This document shows, piece after piece, positions 6,279 through 14,673 of a stretch of 23,013 bases of DNA (position 1 is its first letter; every line of letters begins with the position of its first letter). The stretch is from a virus: the IMG/VR virus record IMGVR_UViG_3300044682_000014, positions 1-23,013 of that record. One strand, given 5' to 3'. The notes beneath the pieces are model-generated. The model did not search any database and was not told the DNA's origin. It saw only the letters and a program-made list of their open reading frames with translations. The position numbers were made by a program, and so were the translations under genes.

Positions 6279-6302
6279 CGCGCCCCAATTCCTCAGGGCG
6301 CG
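6279..6302. other. GC-rich inverted repeat (7-bp perfect stem, 10-nt loop)
   Basis: CGCGCCC at 6279-6285 pairs with GGGCGCG at 6296-6302. It lies in the 60-bp gap between two small - strand genes. On the - strand it is not followed by a T-run, so it is not a standard intrinsic terminator; an RNA-processing or attenuating hairpin is possible. Confidence 0.35.
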
Positions 6303-6309
6303 GTCCTTA

Positions 6310-6531
6310 TTAAGTCGACGCGGCGATATGCGCCGTCACAGCTGCGGTCGTGGCCGGAGTCGCAGTGACCGGTGCCCCGCTGAAAAAGTCCTTCACCGCA
6401 GCTGCGGCAACGGCTTCACCAGCCTCGATATCGATCGGGATATTGAGGCCTCCAGCGCCAGCCGCCGCTCCGATCTGGGCGAAAGGCAAGTCCTGAAGAA
6501 ATTGGAGAAAGTTTCCGAGAGTGAGGTTCAT
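6310..6531 (-). CDS. Small Ala-rich hypothetical protein
   Basis: A 73-aa protein starting MNLTLGNFLQFLQDLPFAQ, with AAGGAAA about 9 nt before the ATG. It has an Ala/Gly-rich middle (IGAAAGAGGLNIPIDIEAG) and a C-terminal tail of small residues (APVTATPATTAAVTAH). It could hold a weak hydrophobic or amphipathic helix. It sits between the giant ejection protein gene and the one-TM gene in the same direction. Not recognised; a minor virion or lysis-region protein is possible. Confidence 0.55.
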   Translation of the reverse strand: MNLTLGNFLQFLQDLPFAQIGAAAGAGGLNIPIDIEAGEAVAAAAVKDFFSGAPVTATPATTAAVTAHIAAST

Positions 6532-6583
6532 TTGCGTATTTCCTTTTCGTGGCCGCTCCCGCGCTAACCACTGGTGATAATAC

Positions 6584-6599
6584 CCGGTGCGGGAACCGG
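6584..6599. other. Short inverted repeat after the giant ejection protein gene
   Basis: CCGGT (6584-6588) and ACCGG (6595-6599) form a 5-bp stem with a 6-nt loop, just after the TAA of the 1794-aa gene on the - strand. The run after the stem is GTATTATC, so only a weak terminator or pause site could be argued. Confidence 0.2.
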
Positions 6600-6603
6600 A
6601 AGG

Positions 6604-9600
6604 TTATTTTGGCACCTCACTATGTACCCAATCGCTGAATGATTTGGTATGTCCTTTAGTCTGGCCGTATCGTAATCCAACTGTTTCTTGCCACGGCCCA
6701 GCTGGGTGTTCCTCCCCATGTTCTTCATCCCAAAGAAACTTTCCTGCATTACCTAAGGTTTGGTTGCCTACTCCAGTCAACAACCCCATCAACCCAGTAA
6801 AATGCTTGATAAAATTTCCAGCGGTATGGGGCGTAAACGCTCTATGTGAAGCGATATCGCGAATGGGATCAGAGATTTCTTTCATTGTAGCCGACAATAA
6901 CCCACCTTCTGGGTCACGCCCATTCAAGAGGGCATAAAGTAAATCCTTTACCGGGATGAAGCCACTACCAATCGCACCAGCAATGAGATTCATTCCTGTT
7001 TTAGTATAAGATTCTTTCTTATTCCCTGTACTAGAAAATAACATGTCAATCGTGGACGGTAAAATAGATGCGGTGAAGAATAATCCAGCGGCTATCTTAG
7101 CATTCCTCATTGACGAATCGGTAAGACCGCCTTTATAATTAGAGTACGCATCCTTAATGCGCCAAGCGGTTTCATATTGTTTCTGAAAATTCTCACTGAA
7201 GAAATTATAAAACAGAGTCCACCAACTAGCGAGACCGCTCGATCGTGCGATACCGGATTTATTCACAAATACCGATGACCCATGCGTTTGCCTAACGAAT
7301 CGATCCGCAAGAGACACAGCATCACCCTCCGACGCACCTTCGGCAACGGCCTTTTTATATGTCGCAAGCCACGCGGGGACAGATGACATCATATCAAAGA
7401 AGCCAATTGGATAACTACCAAGCCATTGCGATACGCTACGAATATTATTCATTATTGACAAAGTGTTACTCCGATAATTTCCTACCGATATTTGTTGACG
7501 AGTTGCTATGTCCTGGAAGTTCTTGAACCTGCGAGCGAGTTCATCACTCCTTCTCATTGCCATAGCCCAGTTTCGTTCCCCTGAACCATCCTTCATTTGT
7601 AGCGTAGCAAGCTCCCGGCTAAACGCTATCGGCATACTTAAAAAGGATTTAGCCGCTGCCGTCAATCCATGCTTGGCAATTGTTCCGGGGTTAGCGCCGA
7701 TTAATGTCGAAGCCATATTACTTCGAAAATAGTCCGAGACTCGCGATGCCCAGGCTTCATAAGAACTGTCATAGTTTTGTCTATTTGCTATATACGAAGC
7801 CCAATCCTTCAACTCATTATATGGATGTTCGCCGTAATGATGCTGCACCGCACTGGCAAATTCCTTATCGAATACGATCTTACTGATCTGATTGATCGCC
7901 GGGCGCATTGCAATATCATGGATCATCTGTGATATACGCGTAGGTATAATCTCTAGACCGAGAGGGATTTGGTAGACCGCATCGGTTCGCGCTTTGGCGT
8001 ACCCCGGTGTCTGTGGGGCGTCTGATCTGAGATAGCCCTTTTGTAACAACGCCTCTTTATCTCGTCGAATTCCGTATTGATTATCAAGAGAGTCTTCGTG
8101 TAAAGGATGATACCAACCATCCACTTCCCCGTGTGGTGTCTGCACTTTCCCCACATCGATTCTATCAATTCCGCGGTTATTATTTTCGTGACGAGACATG
8201 ACATCAGCATGGTCCAGGAGCTCATCAAAAATCTTCCCGAACTTTTGTGCCCGAGTAACTGCGGCTTTAGCTCCACCTGGCTCTTTCTCTAATTGATCCC
8301 ATAGCCACTTCATACCGACAGCTTCGTTGATTCGATACCCTTCAAATAACTTGGCTCGATTTCCGACGTTGCCGACATTCTGTAGGATTGACATTAAATG
8401 GCCACGATTGAGATCGTAAAGATTTCCTGTTTTATCTTTCCAAAGGTTATTTTCTATCTTCTTTCCAAGGTGCCCTATATCGCTCATAGCGTCACTAAAT
8501 TTACCGTTGTATTCTTTCGCTAGCCTATCGATATAGTTCGCTCCTTCTATAGCTGGCCGAAAGATTGTTTGGTTAAAGTTACCAAACCAATCACCTTTAT
8601 CGATCCGATTCGTGAACGATTCCGTATTGATATGGCGCCAAAAGGTTGCAGTGACGAATTGTCCCACAGTCTGCCGTTCGGCCGGATTTGGGTTGTACTT
8701 CTTTGGTGGACCCAAGTCAGCAAGCTGTTTCTTCATATCATTAATAAGCTCTTGCCGATCTACTCGCTCACCGCCTTTCCAGATTGTCATCTCATTACGC
8801 GCGTTCGTATCAAGATCGCGCATGAAGTCAGTTAGGTTAATAAACTCAGTCCCGGTAAGTTGATTAATGCTACGATTGAACCCTGAGTCTTGCAGAAAAT
8901 CAGGCGGAAACAGACTACGTCCCTGCCGGCCCTTACTAAACACGAAATCATTAATCGTAGCATATCCGTTTTTCAGCATTGAACGTTCAGCGTTCGTTAG
9001 GCTTCGCTTCGTGCGTTCGCCAATATTATTTAATAACGTGTGCATTACGTCTACATATTCCGGATCGCGCCCCTTTAGCTTTGGTGCGTCCGCGAGGCGG
9101 TTATAGAGTTTTTGTATCTTCTTAAATTGCTCTCCGGCCTTCTCAACTTTCATCGCCTCCCTGGCCATAGCGATGTTGAAATAATGTTGCTGACGTAAGC
9201 GAAATGCTTCACCTGGATCATTCTTAAGTAACGCTTCCTCGACTCCGCGCATGGCCCGCCCAGCGGTAGCCAACAACTTATCAGAAGAGATTCGGGGATA
9301 TAGCATATCCCCGACCATTTTCTTCGCAGCCGCTTGCACATCTTGTCGAGTAAAAGGGAGCTTTGGGTCACCAGGGCGAATTTGTGATAGTGCCTCTTCA
9401 AGTTGTGCGTGTAGGATGTCTAACTGCGTAATTGAAAGAATCTGATCCTTTGCGGCTTCGATAATATTTTGATCCAACTTACCGTACCGCGCCTGCATTC
9501 GAGATTCAGTTTCGGCATCAATAATGCCTCTCATATGCTCCTTCGGCGCCATTGTTCCGCGCTCAGCCGCAACACTTTGGAGGTCACGGATCATCGCGTC

Positions 9601-11988
9601 GCCAGAGTCGTAACCGAATATTTTACCAACGGCATCCGGGTCCTCTCCCCCACGCGTAATGTATTCCTTCGGCAAACCTTCCCGCTGAGAATCTGTCAGC
9701 GAATCGGCATCGAGCTTAAGTTTGCCTTCCCGCAAAGCTTTATCAGCCATATAACGAGGTTGTTGCGCTACTTCAGTCGCTACTTCTTCTCGAACCTCGG
9801 CTTTATTCTTATTCCACTCCGGGGTTTGGCGCTTACGCTCATCGGCAACGGCACGGCGTAAGGTCGCTTCATCGTACTCAGATTTTTGCTTTTCTATTAA
9901 AGTCATGTAACGTCTATGTAGGACTTCCTTAAGATCGATCGCCTTTCCGCTAGCGAGCGGTGAAGTTAATGGCTGTTCTACTCGAGGTTCCCTTGGAGTA
10001 GGCGGCTCAATTGGGGTCTTAATCGGCTCCCCAATTCGTCTGCCTGCCTCCTCAATCAAATCCCCGTGCCAATTCTTTTTCATAAAGGCATCGACTTCTT
10101 TAGTCAAGTCGATGTACCCGGTAACACGTTCATAAATCATCCGCCATGCATTAGCGATGCCTTTGAAAAACTTCTCAACAATGCCTTGAGGTTCAATCTT
10201 TTGTGTAATAAATCGCGACACCTGTTCCGCAAACCATTCGGAAAAGAGGTTATTATACGGCGTAACAGTACGCTCTTTTCCTGCCATGTCAATAGTAGAA
10301 ACTGGCCGATCCTGCTCCCATGTACGTTTTTCACGTCCACGCAGGGAGTCTTTCCAAGCTTGTTGTATTGCTTGCTTCACATCGTCTGTTTCATGGTCAA
10401 GTTTTTGATATTCCATCTGATGGCCAAATTCATGAATGGCGACGTTTACCGCTGCATTTTTACCTAGATCAGAACGTATAACAATATCGCCTGTGTGCCA
10501 ACTTGCTCCAAGAGTCCTTGCTCCCGGAATATTTTCACCTGCCCAAAGAATTGGCTTTGTTTGTAGTCCTAATTTAGTTGCCAGCTCTTGTACAGTTGCA
10601 TCTACATGATCGAACCAATCTGGCAGTGGCCCAGTTCCTACTTCACGATTGCGTGCATTACTAAAGAGCTTCTCAAAACCCACTAGAGGAGTTGGGGTAC
10701 GGGCTTCTTCTGGGCCCGACAGTCCCGAAGCCTCGCGTAAGGAATTGACTGCGTCGGTGTGGGGATCGCCGGTTGGTTCGTTAACAACAGAGGGCTTCGG
10801 AACCTCTTCCCCCTTCGTGATCCCTTCCGGCCGAACCCGAATCCTATCCTCAATTGCTTTGAATACCTCCGGGTCCATATGCGCAAGTAAGTCCGCTGTC
10901 GGTACCTGCACATCGGACCCGGTTGCCTTCGCGAGTTCTAGTTGCGAAGCCATGTCCGAAACGAAGCCGAGAAGGTTATCCCCAGGTTCAGGGATTTTAT
11001 CACCGTAAAGCTTAGTCGCCGCCTCAGCCGAGACTCCAACCGTGTCCTCACCGAAATGTTGTTCCGCAAACTTTTGGAAATACTCCGGGGACCGTGCCAG
11101 AGTTGCGGATTTCTGTGAAGTCTTCATCGCCTCTTGAAGGGCTTTGAGGTCCGCGTCGGATTCGGCTTTATTCAGTTCATCGACTTTCGGGTCGACCCCA
11201 ACCGGAACCGACTTACCAGATTTGATGAACGGCTTTGCTTTCTGGGCGGCACGGGCGATATCATTTAGCTCCGGGGGAATATGCGGCTTTCCCATCTCCC
11301 CAGCCATCGCGACTTGGGCCATTGAGATAAGATCGCGGGTTAGATCGCCAGCGGTACCTGGGTGCCCCGTTATCTGTTGATACGCAGCTTGCCCACCAAA
11401 CTTCTCATAAGCAGTACCGATTCCACCCGCTACAGCGTCAATCACGCCGCTGAAGGCTTGATTGGTAACGGTTAATCCAAATGCGGCTGGGCCAAGAAGA
11501 GTATTAACAAAGCCACGCCATACCGGAGAATCAACTAAGTTATATAGTTGATTCGCTTGTTCTTTTTGTCCTTGCCAATCGAAGCCCTCGGAGAAGCCTT
11601 TTGAAATCGATTGTTGAACATCATAAGCCCCTGCTACTCCCCGTGCTAGACTCTGAAAAATTCCCGGCTTCGCCACCTTCCCCATCGCCTCACTCGCGGC
11701 GTCGAGGTTGGCATAGTCATCAGAAGAGACCTTCGCGGCCATCGGGTCGGAGAGGAGGTACCTACTGATCTGCGGATTATTCGCGGTGATATCCGCCGCG
11801 GCTTTGCTTTTAATTCTATCCTCAAACCCTTCTACGTCGTTGTGTACCAACGGCGCTGGGACCCCGGTAAGTTTACCGAGTTGTACCGCCCGAGCCGCCT
11901 CATCGGGGTTACCGCCAGTCGAAGCCGCTGCGAGTCCTTGGGGATTCCCAAAGACATCTTGGACTGATAACGGTTGAAGGTCACTCAC
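6604..11988 (-). CDS. Giant ejection/internal virion protein (gp16-like) with HExxH metalloprotease domain
   Basis: A 1794-aa protein starting at GTG (11986-11988), with a GTGA overlap to the upstream stop. The N-terminus (DEAARAVQLGKLTGVPAPLV, then LLSDPMAAKVSSDDY) is like that of other podovirus ejection proteins from memory. Residues ~435-600 hold a zincin-like domain: AVNVAIHEFGHQMEY with His519, Glu520 and His523, and 60 residues later SEWFAEQ with Glu584 and Glu588 as possible third ligand. HExxH plus a downstream Glu is the gluzincin pattern. Residues ~700-1250 are mostly helical and charged. The C-terminal part (LASWWTLFYNFFSEN, QYETAWRIKDAY, AGLFFTASILPSTIDML) resembles large polyvalent phage proteins (LPD38-like) and may insert in the membrane. 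It is last in the gp14-gp15-gp16-like order, which fits the ejectosome. No transglycosylase motif was seen. Confidence 0.85.
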   Translation of the reverse strand: MSDLQPLSVQDVFGNPQGLAAASTGGNPDEAARAVQLGKLTGVPAPLVHNDVEGFEDRIKSKAAADITANNPQISRYLLSDPMAAKVSSDDYANLDAASEAMGKVAKPGIFQSLARGVAGAYDVQQSISKGFSEGFDWQGQKEQANQLYNLVDSPVWRGFVNTLLGPAAFGLTVTNQAFSGVIDAVAGGIGTAYEKFGGQAAYQQITGHPGTAGDLTRDLISMAQVAMAGEMGKPHIPPELNDIARAAQKAKPFIKSGKSVPVGVDPKVDELNKAESDADLKALQEAMKTSQKSATLARSPEYFQKFAEQHFGEDTVGVSAEAATKLYGDKIPEPGDNLLGFVSDMASQLELAKATGSDVQVPTADLLAHMDPEVFKAIEDRIRVRPEGITKGEEVPKPSVVNEPTGDPHTDAVNSLREASGLSGPEEARTPTPLVGFEKLFSNARNREVGTGPLPDWFDHVDATVQELATKLGLQTKPILWAGENIPGARTLGASWHTGDIVIRSDLGKNAAVNVAIHEFGHQMEYQKLDHETDDVKQAIQQAWKDSLRGREKRTWEQDRPVSTIDMAGKERTVTPYNNLFSEWFAEQVSRFITQKIEPQGIVEKFFKGIANAWRMIYERVTGYIDLTKEVDAFMKKNWHGDLIEEAGRRIGEPIKTPIEPPTPREPRVEQPLTSPLASGKAIDLKEVLHRRYMTLIEKQKSEYDEATLRRAVADERKRQTPEWNKNKAEVREEVATEVAQQPRYMADKALREGKLKLDADSLTDSQREGLPKEYITRGGEDPDAVGKIFGYDSGDAMIRDLQSVAAERGTMAPKEHMRGIIDAETESRMQARYGKLDQNIIEAAKDQILSITQLDILHAQLEEALSQIRPGDPKLPFTRQDVQAAAKKMVGDMLYPRISSDKLLATAGRAMRGVEEALLKNDPGEAFRLRQQHYFNIAMAREAMKVEKAGEQFKKIQKLYNRLADAPKLKGRDPEYVDVMHTLLNNIGERTKRSLTNAERSMLKNGYATINDFVFSKGRQGRSLFPPDFLQDSGFNRSINQLTGTEFINLTDFMRDLDTNARNEMTIWKGGERVDRQELINDMKKQLADLGPPKKYNPNPAERQTVGQFVTATFWRHINTESFTNRIDKGDWFGNFNQTIFRPAIEGANYIDRLAKEYNGKFSDAMSDIGHLGKKIENNLWKDKTGNLYDLNRGHLMSILQNVGNVGNRAKLFEGYRINEAVGMKWLWDQLEKEPGGAKAAVTRAQKFGKIFDELLDHADVMSRHENNNRGIDRIDVGKVQTPHGEVDGWYHPLHEDSLDNQYGIRRDKEALLQKGYLRSDAPQTPGYAKARTDAVYQIPLGLEIIPTRISQMIHDIAMRPAINQISKIVFDKEFASAVQHHYGEHPYNELKDWASYIANRQNYDSSYEAWASRVSDYFRSNMASTLIGANPGTIAKHGLTAAAKSFLSMPIAFSRELATLQMKDGSGERNWAMAMRRSDELARRFKNFQDIATRQQISVGNYRSNTLSIMNNIRSVSQWLGSYPIGFFDMMSSVPAWLATYKKAVAEGASEGDAVSLADRFVRQTHGSSVFVNKSGIARSSGLASWWTLFYNFFSENFQKQYETAWRIKDAYSNYKGGLTDSSMRNAKIAAGLFFTASILPSTIDMLFSSTGNKKESYTKTGMNLIAGAIGSGFIPVKDLLYALLNGRDPEGGLLSATMKEISDPIRDIASHRAFTPHTAGNFIKHFTGLMGLLTGVGNQTLGNAGKFLWDEEHGEEHPAGPWQETVGLRYGQTKGHTKSFSDWVHSEVPK

Positions 11989-13748
11989 TGTTTCGTTCCA
12001 CTACCAAGGGCCTTATTAAATAGATCGCGACGATACCACCTCTGAATTTCCTCATCGGTAGGGTCGCGGCCGAGGACTTGCTTAATCGCAGGGCGATTCT
12101 TCTCCGCGTATCCATCCGGAAGGTCCTCCACTTGGAATATCTTCTGATGATTCTGCCAATGATCTCCGAAGAGCGCGCCAGGCGTTGCGTGATCTTGCAA
12201 TAACGTTGTTGCGATTTTCACTCCATCCGCGGCAGATAAGACCTTACCAGAGACCTGATACTCGTGAACAATTTGTCCAAGGGCTCCCTTAAACTTATTA
12301 TAATCATCCGGGGTATCTTTACGAGATACCCCCGCACTCGACAACATACTACTTACTGATGGATTTCTCATTAATGATTCTAGGTTCGGATCATCCAGAG
12401 GTTTGTTAGTCTTAATAACTTGACTCTGTAATTCCACTGCGCGTTTACGATCACTTGCGGTGAGATCAATGTTACCAAGGTCGAGTTCACGAAACGCCGA
12501 AGTATCTTCGGAATGCGCCTGCCCGTAAATCTTCTGGAAGTTCGCAGTTCGTGCATCTGTTGGGACGTTACTCTCCTTCGTAGCCTGAGTGATCTCCATC
12601 TGCAATTTCAACAACGCGGTTCCGTTTGGTTTGTCCTTTGGCCCAGAGAGCGTATCAATCGCGGCCGCAACCTTCGAATCACTTGCGCGGAGGGCTTCGA
12701 TGCTCAACGCGGTCTTGCCAGACTCGATACCTTGTTGTAGAGCAGTTCGAACCGTATTCCAAGCGTCGTTCTGTGTGTTCTTCACGATCTCTTGATTATG
12801 AGCGTAATCTGACTCGATTTGGTTCCGGACGTAATCACCAATCAGTGGCTTATCCGGATAAGCTTCTTGGGCTTGCTTAATTCCTGCTGCTACTTGATCG
12901 CCGAGATTGGCATCCGGCATAGAGGCGGAGATACGTGACGCGACAGTCTTCGCTCCGACGGTGTAGGTTTTATTCGTAATCATCTCATCAGCGCGAGATA
13001 GGTCCTGGCCTATCATCTGTCCTTTTGTCTTATATCCTTGATAAGCCTGTTCCGCCTCGGCAACTTTACCGTCTCGAAGGAGTGCTTGGATTTGATCGAG
13101 ATAGACCCCGCTCCTAGCCGCCGCCACATTTACCGCGATGGCGTCGGGGCTTGACCCATTAATCGAACCATGAAATCTCTGTGCCTGTTCGTTTTGGGAT
13201 GCGGCCGCATCGACTTGACGTTGATTAGTTGGTTGAACCGTCGCGAGGTTCTTAGCTGCCGATGCTTGGGCGTTCGATGCCTCCAACGAATACTGTCGTA
13301 CCTGTTCACCCGAGTGTTGTGCAGCATTGAAGAATGTCCGTCCCATTGTCGAAAGGGATTCGTGATTGAAGTATTGCTGCGCCATCGGATTAGTCAAGGT
13401 CGATCCGACATCTTTACGAAGTTGTGAGACCTCTTGGCCATACTTAGCCAATGCATCGGGACCGGCATTTTCGCCGTATTGGGAAGTAAACTGCGCGTGC
13501 TTCACCGCAAGCTTTTGCATAAAGTCGGACGTGGCTTGATCCGCAACGCTTTGGTTGTGGAGTTCCTGCATCGCATTCGCGCGAGCAAATAATTCATTTC
13601 CAACCTGATCGCTGGTGGTTCCGAGAGTACTCAGCGCATGTCCGATATCCCCACCAAACGCCGCCAACGGAGTATCGACGTGGATATTTGGCGTCGGCTC
13701 AAACCGCGACGTAACATCAGGAATTGGTGTGTATGGGACCTGTGCCAT
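11985..13748 (-). CDS. Internal virion/ejection protein (gp15-like), long helical
   Basis: A 587-aa protein starting MAQVPYTPIPDVTSRFEPTP. After the Pro-rich start it is almost all helical, rich in Ala, Gln, Asp and Lys, with coiled-coil stretches (QELHNQSVADQATSDFMQKL, QVRQYSLEASNAQASAA, VAEAEQAYQGYKTKGQMI). There is no membrane segment or enzyme motif. The C-terminus (LGRDPTDEEIQRWYRRDLF) is charged. Its length, composition and place between the gp14-like and gp16-like genes fit the internal core protein that forms the periplasmic ejection tube in T7-like phages. The ATG overlaps the upstream TAA by one base (TAATG), and the stop overlaps the next gene by 4 bp, so the three ejection genes are translationally linked. 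Confidence 0.8.
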   Translation of the reverse strand: MAQVPYTPIPDVTSRFEPTPNIHVDTPLAAFGGDIGHALSTLGTTSDQVGNELFARANAMQELHNQSVADQATSDFMQKLAVKHAQFTSQYGENAGPDALAKYGQEVSQLRKDVGSTLTNPMAQQYFNHESLSTMGRTFFNAAQHSGEQVRQYSLEASNAQASAAKNLATVQPTNQRQVDAAASQNEQAQRFHGSINGSSPDAIAVNVAAARSGVYLDQIQALLRDGKVAEAEQAYQGYKTKGQMIGQDLSRADEMITNKTYTVGAKTVASRISASMPDANLGDQVAAGIKQAQEAYPDKPLIGDYVRNQIESDYAHNQEIVKNTQNDAWNTVRTALQQGIESGKTALSIEALRASDSKVAAAIDTLSGPKDKPNGTALLKLQMEITQATKESNVPTDARTANFQKIYGQAHSEDTSAFRELDLGNIDLTASDRKRAVELQSQVIKTNKPLDDPNLESLMRNPSVSSMLSSAGVSRKDTPDDYNKFKGALGQIVHEYQVSGKVLSAADGVKIATTLLQDHATPGALFGDHWQNHQKIFQVEDLPDGYAEKNRPAIKQVLGRDPTDEEIQRWYRRDLFNKALGSGTKQ

Positions 13749-14308
13749 TAGAAGCCTGATCCGCCGCTAAGGGGATTGGAGTTAAACAACCCCGATTGCT
13801 GTCCCTGCAACCACTTACTCGACACGCTCCCGGCGGTGCCTAAGACCGAGCTCGCAATGCCAATATCCCCGGCGGTTGTTGCGTTGGTACTAGCGGCTTT
13901 GTAAGCGCTAGCTTGCTCCCCCGCCTGTGTAGCCCCGATATCGTAGTCGTAGGCGGTTTTGGCAGCGTTGGAATGGATAGCGGTCTGTTCGGTATCCCCG
14001 ACGAGTTGTTGACCTTTCCTAACATCGACGTTGGTCCCTGTGTTGACATTAAAACCGCTCGCGGCCTGCGCTGTGGTGATTTGGCCCATACGATACCGGG
14101 TGGCCATCCCAGACTGCGCGGCTTGGTTTTCCCCAGTTTGTAGAGAATACTCGGCGTTTTGTTTATCGATCAACTGATTCTGTTGAGCAATCCCTGCTTG
14201 GTAGTTGTACATCGCCGACTGCGAAGCCGCGGATGTTCCCGCGCCCACCGCAGAGGCAACACCGCCAGCGATCGTGGCGCCTATACCAATTGCTGCTGGG
14301 AGGGCCAT
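13748..14308 (-). CDS. Internal virion/ejection protein (gp14-like)
   Basis: A 186-aa protein. The N-terminus is hydrophobic and glycine/alanine-rich (AAIGIGATIAGGVASAVGAG), suited to insertion in a membrane. It is followed by a Gln/Ala-rich helical region (NYQAGIAQQNQLIDKQNAEY, NQAAQSGMATRYRMGQ) and a second small-residue stretch near the C-terminus (IGIASSVLGTAGSV). This matches T7 gp14, the ejection protein that forms the pore in the outer membrane. The motif GFNVNTGTNVDVRKGQ is typical of phage gp14-like proteins in my recollection. It is the first of the three contiguous ejection genes. Confidence 0.8.
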   Translation of the reverse strand: MALPAAIGIGATIAGGVASAVGAGTSAASQSAMYNYQAGIAQQNQLIDKQNAEYSLQTGENQAAQSGMATRYRMGQITTAQAASGFNVNTGTNVDVRKGQQLVGDTEQTAIHSNAAKTAYDYDIGATQAGEQASAYKAASTNATTAGDIGIASSVLGTAGSVSSKWLQGQQSGLFNSNPLSGGSGF

Positions 14309-14310
14309 GA

Positions 14311-14673
14311 CTAGGCCTTAATCGTGAAGGTTAGATATTTGCCATCTTGCCCGACGATCGTCGCCCCGAGCCATTGGAGCCAATGGGTCTCTTTTTCACA
14401 AAGGCCGACGAGAATCGGGTACTCTCCGAGCATCTTCGCGACCGCGATCTTTGACAGCTTCACGAAAGACTTTCGGCACTTAAGCACCTTTGGTGTGGTC
14501 CAAGACCAGATATAAGCGCTGTCGGATAGGAGACTAGCGGGAACGACACCCCATACGACGACAAGATCGCCGTTGAAGAACCCAGCCCAAATCTTCCCTG
14601 CCCCAAGGAACATTGGATCGAGCGCGTTGAGGATCGGATCAGTCGCGGCGATTTCTCGAACTTCCGCTGTCAT
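14311..14673 (-). CDS. gp13-like GNAT-fold phage protein (DUF2833-type)
   Basis: A 120-aa protein starting at the ATG at 14671-14673. GGAGAT lies about 5-10 nt before it, and it overlaps the nozzle gene's TGA (ATGA), so this start is much better than a longer in-frame one. Features are typical of the GNAT-like T7 gp13 family: a helical start (VREIAATDPILNALD), WAGFFNGDLVVVWGVV, an IWSWTTPKVLKC strand, helix SFVKLSKIAVAKML, and LVGLCEKETHWLQWLGA near the end. T7 gp13 is needed for assembly of the internal core. Its position between nozzle and gp14-like genes supports this. No acetyl-CoA loop is obvious, so catalysis is doubtful. Confidence 0.75.
   Translation of the reverse strand: MTAEVREIAATDPILNALDPMFLGAGKIWAGFFNGDLVVVWGVVPASLLSDSAYIWSWTTPKVLKCRKSFVKLSKIAVAKMLGEYPILVGLCEKETHWLQWLGATIVGQDGKYLTFTIKA

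Noticed and set aside
9469-9861. Open frames of 100-130 codons on the + strand opposite the giant ejection protein
   Set aside because: They lie fully antisense to a convincing 1794-aa gene, have no family features and no upstream coding context.
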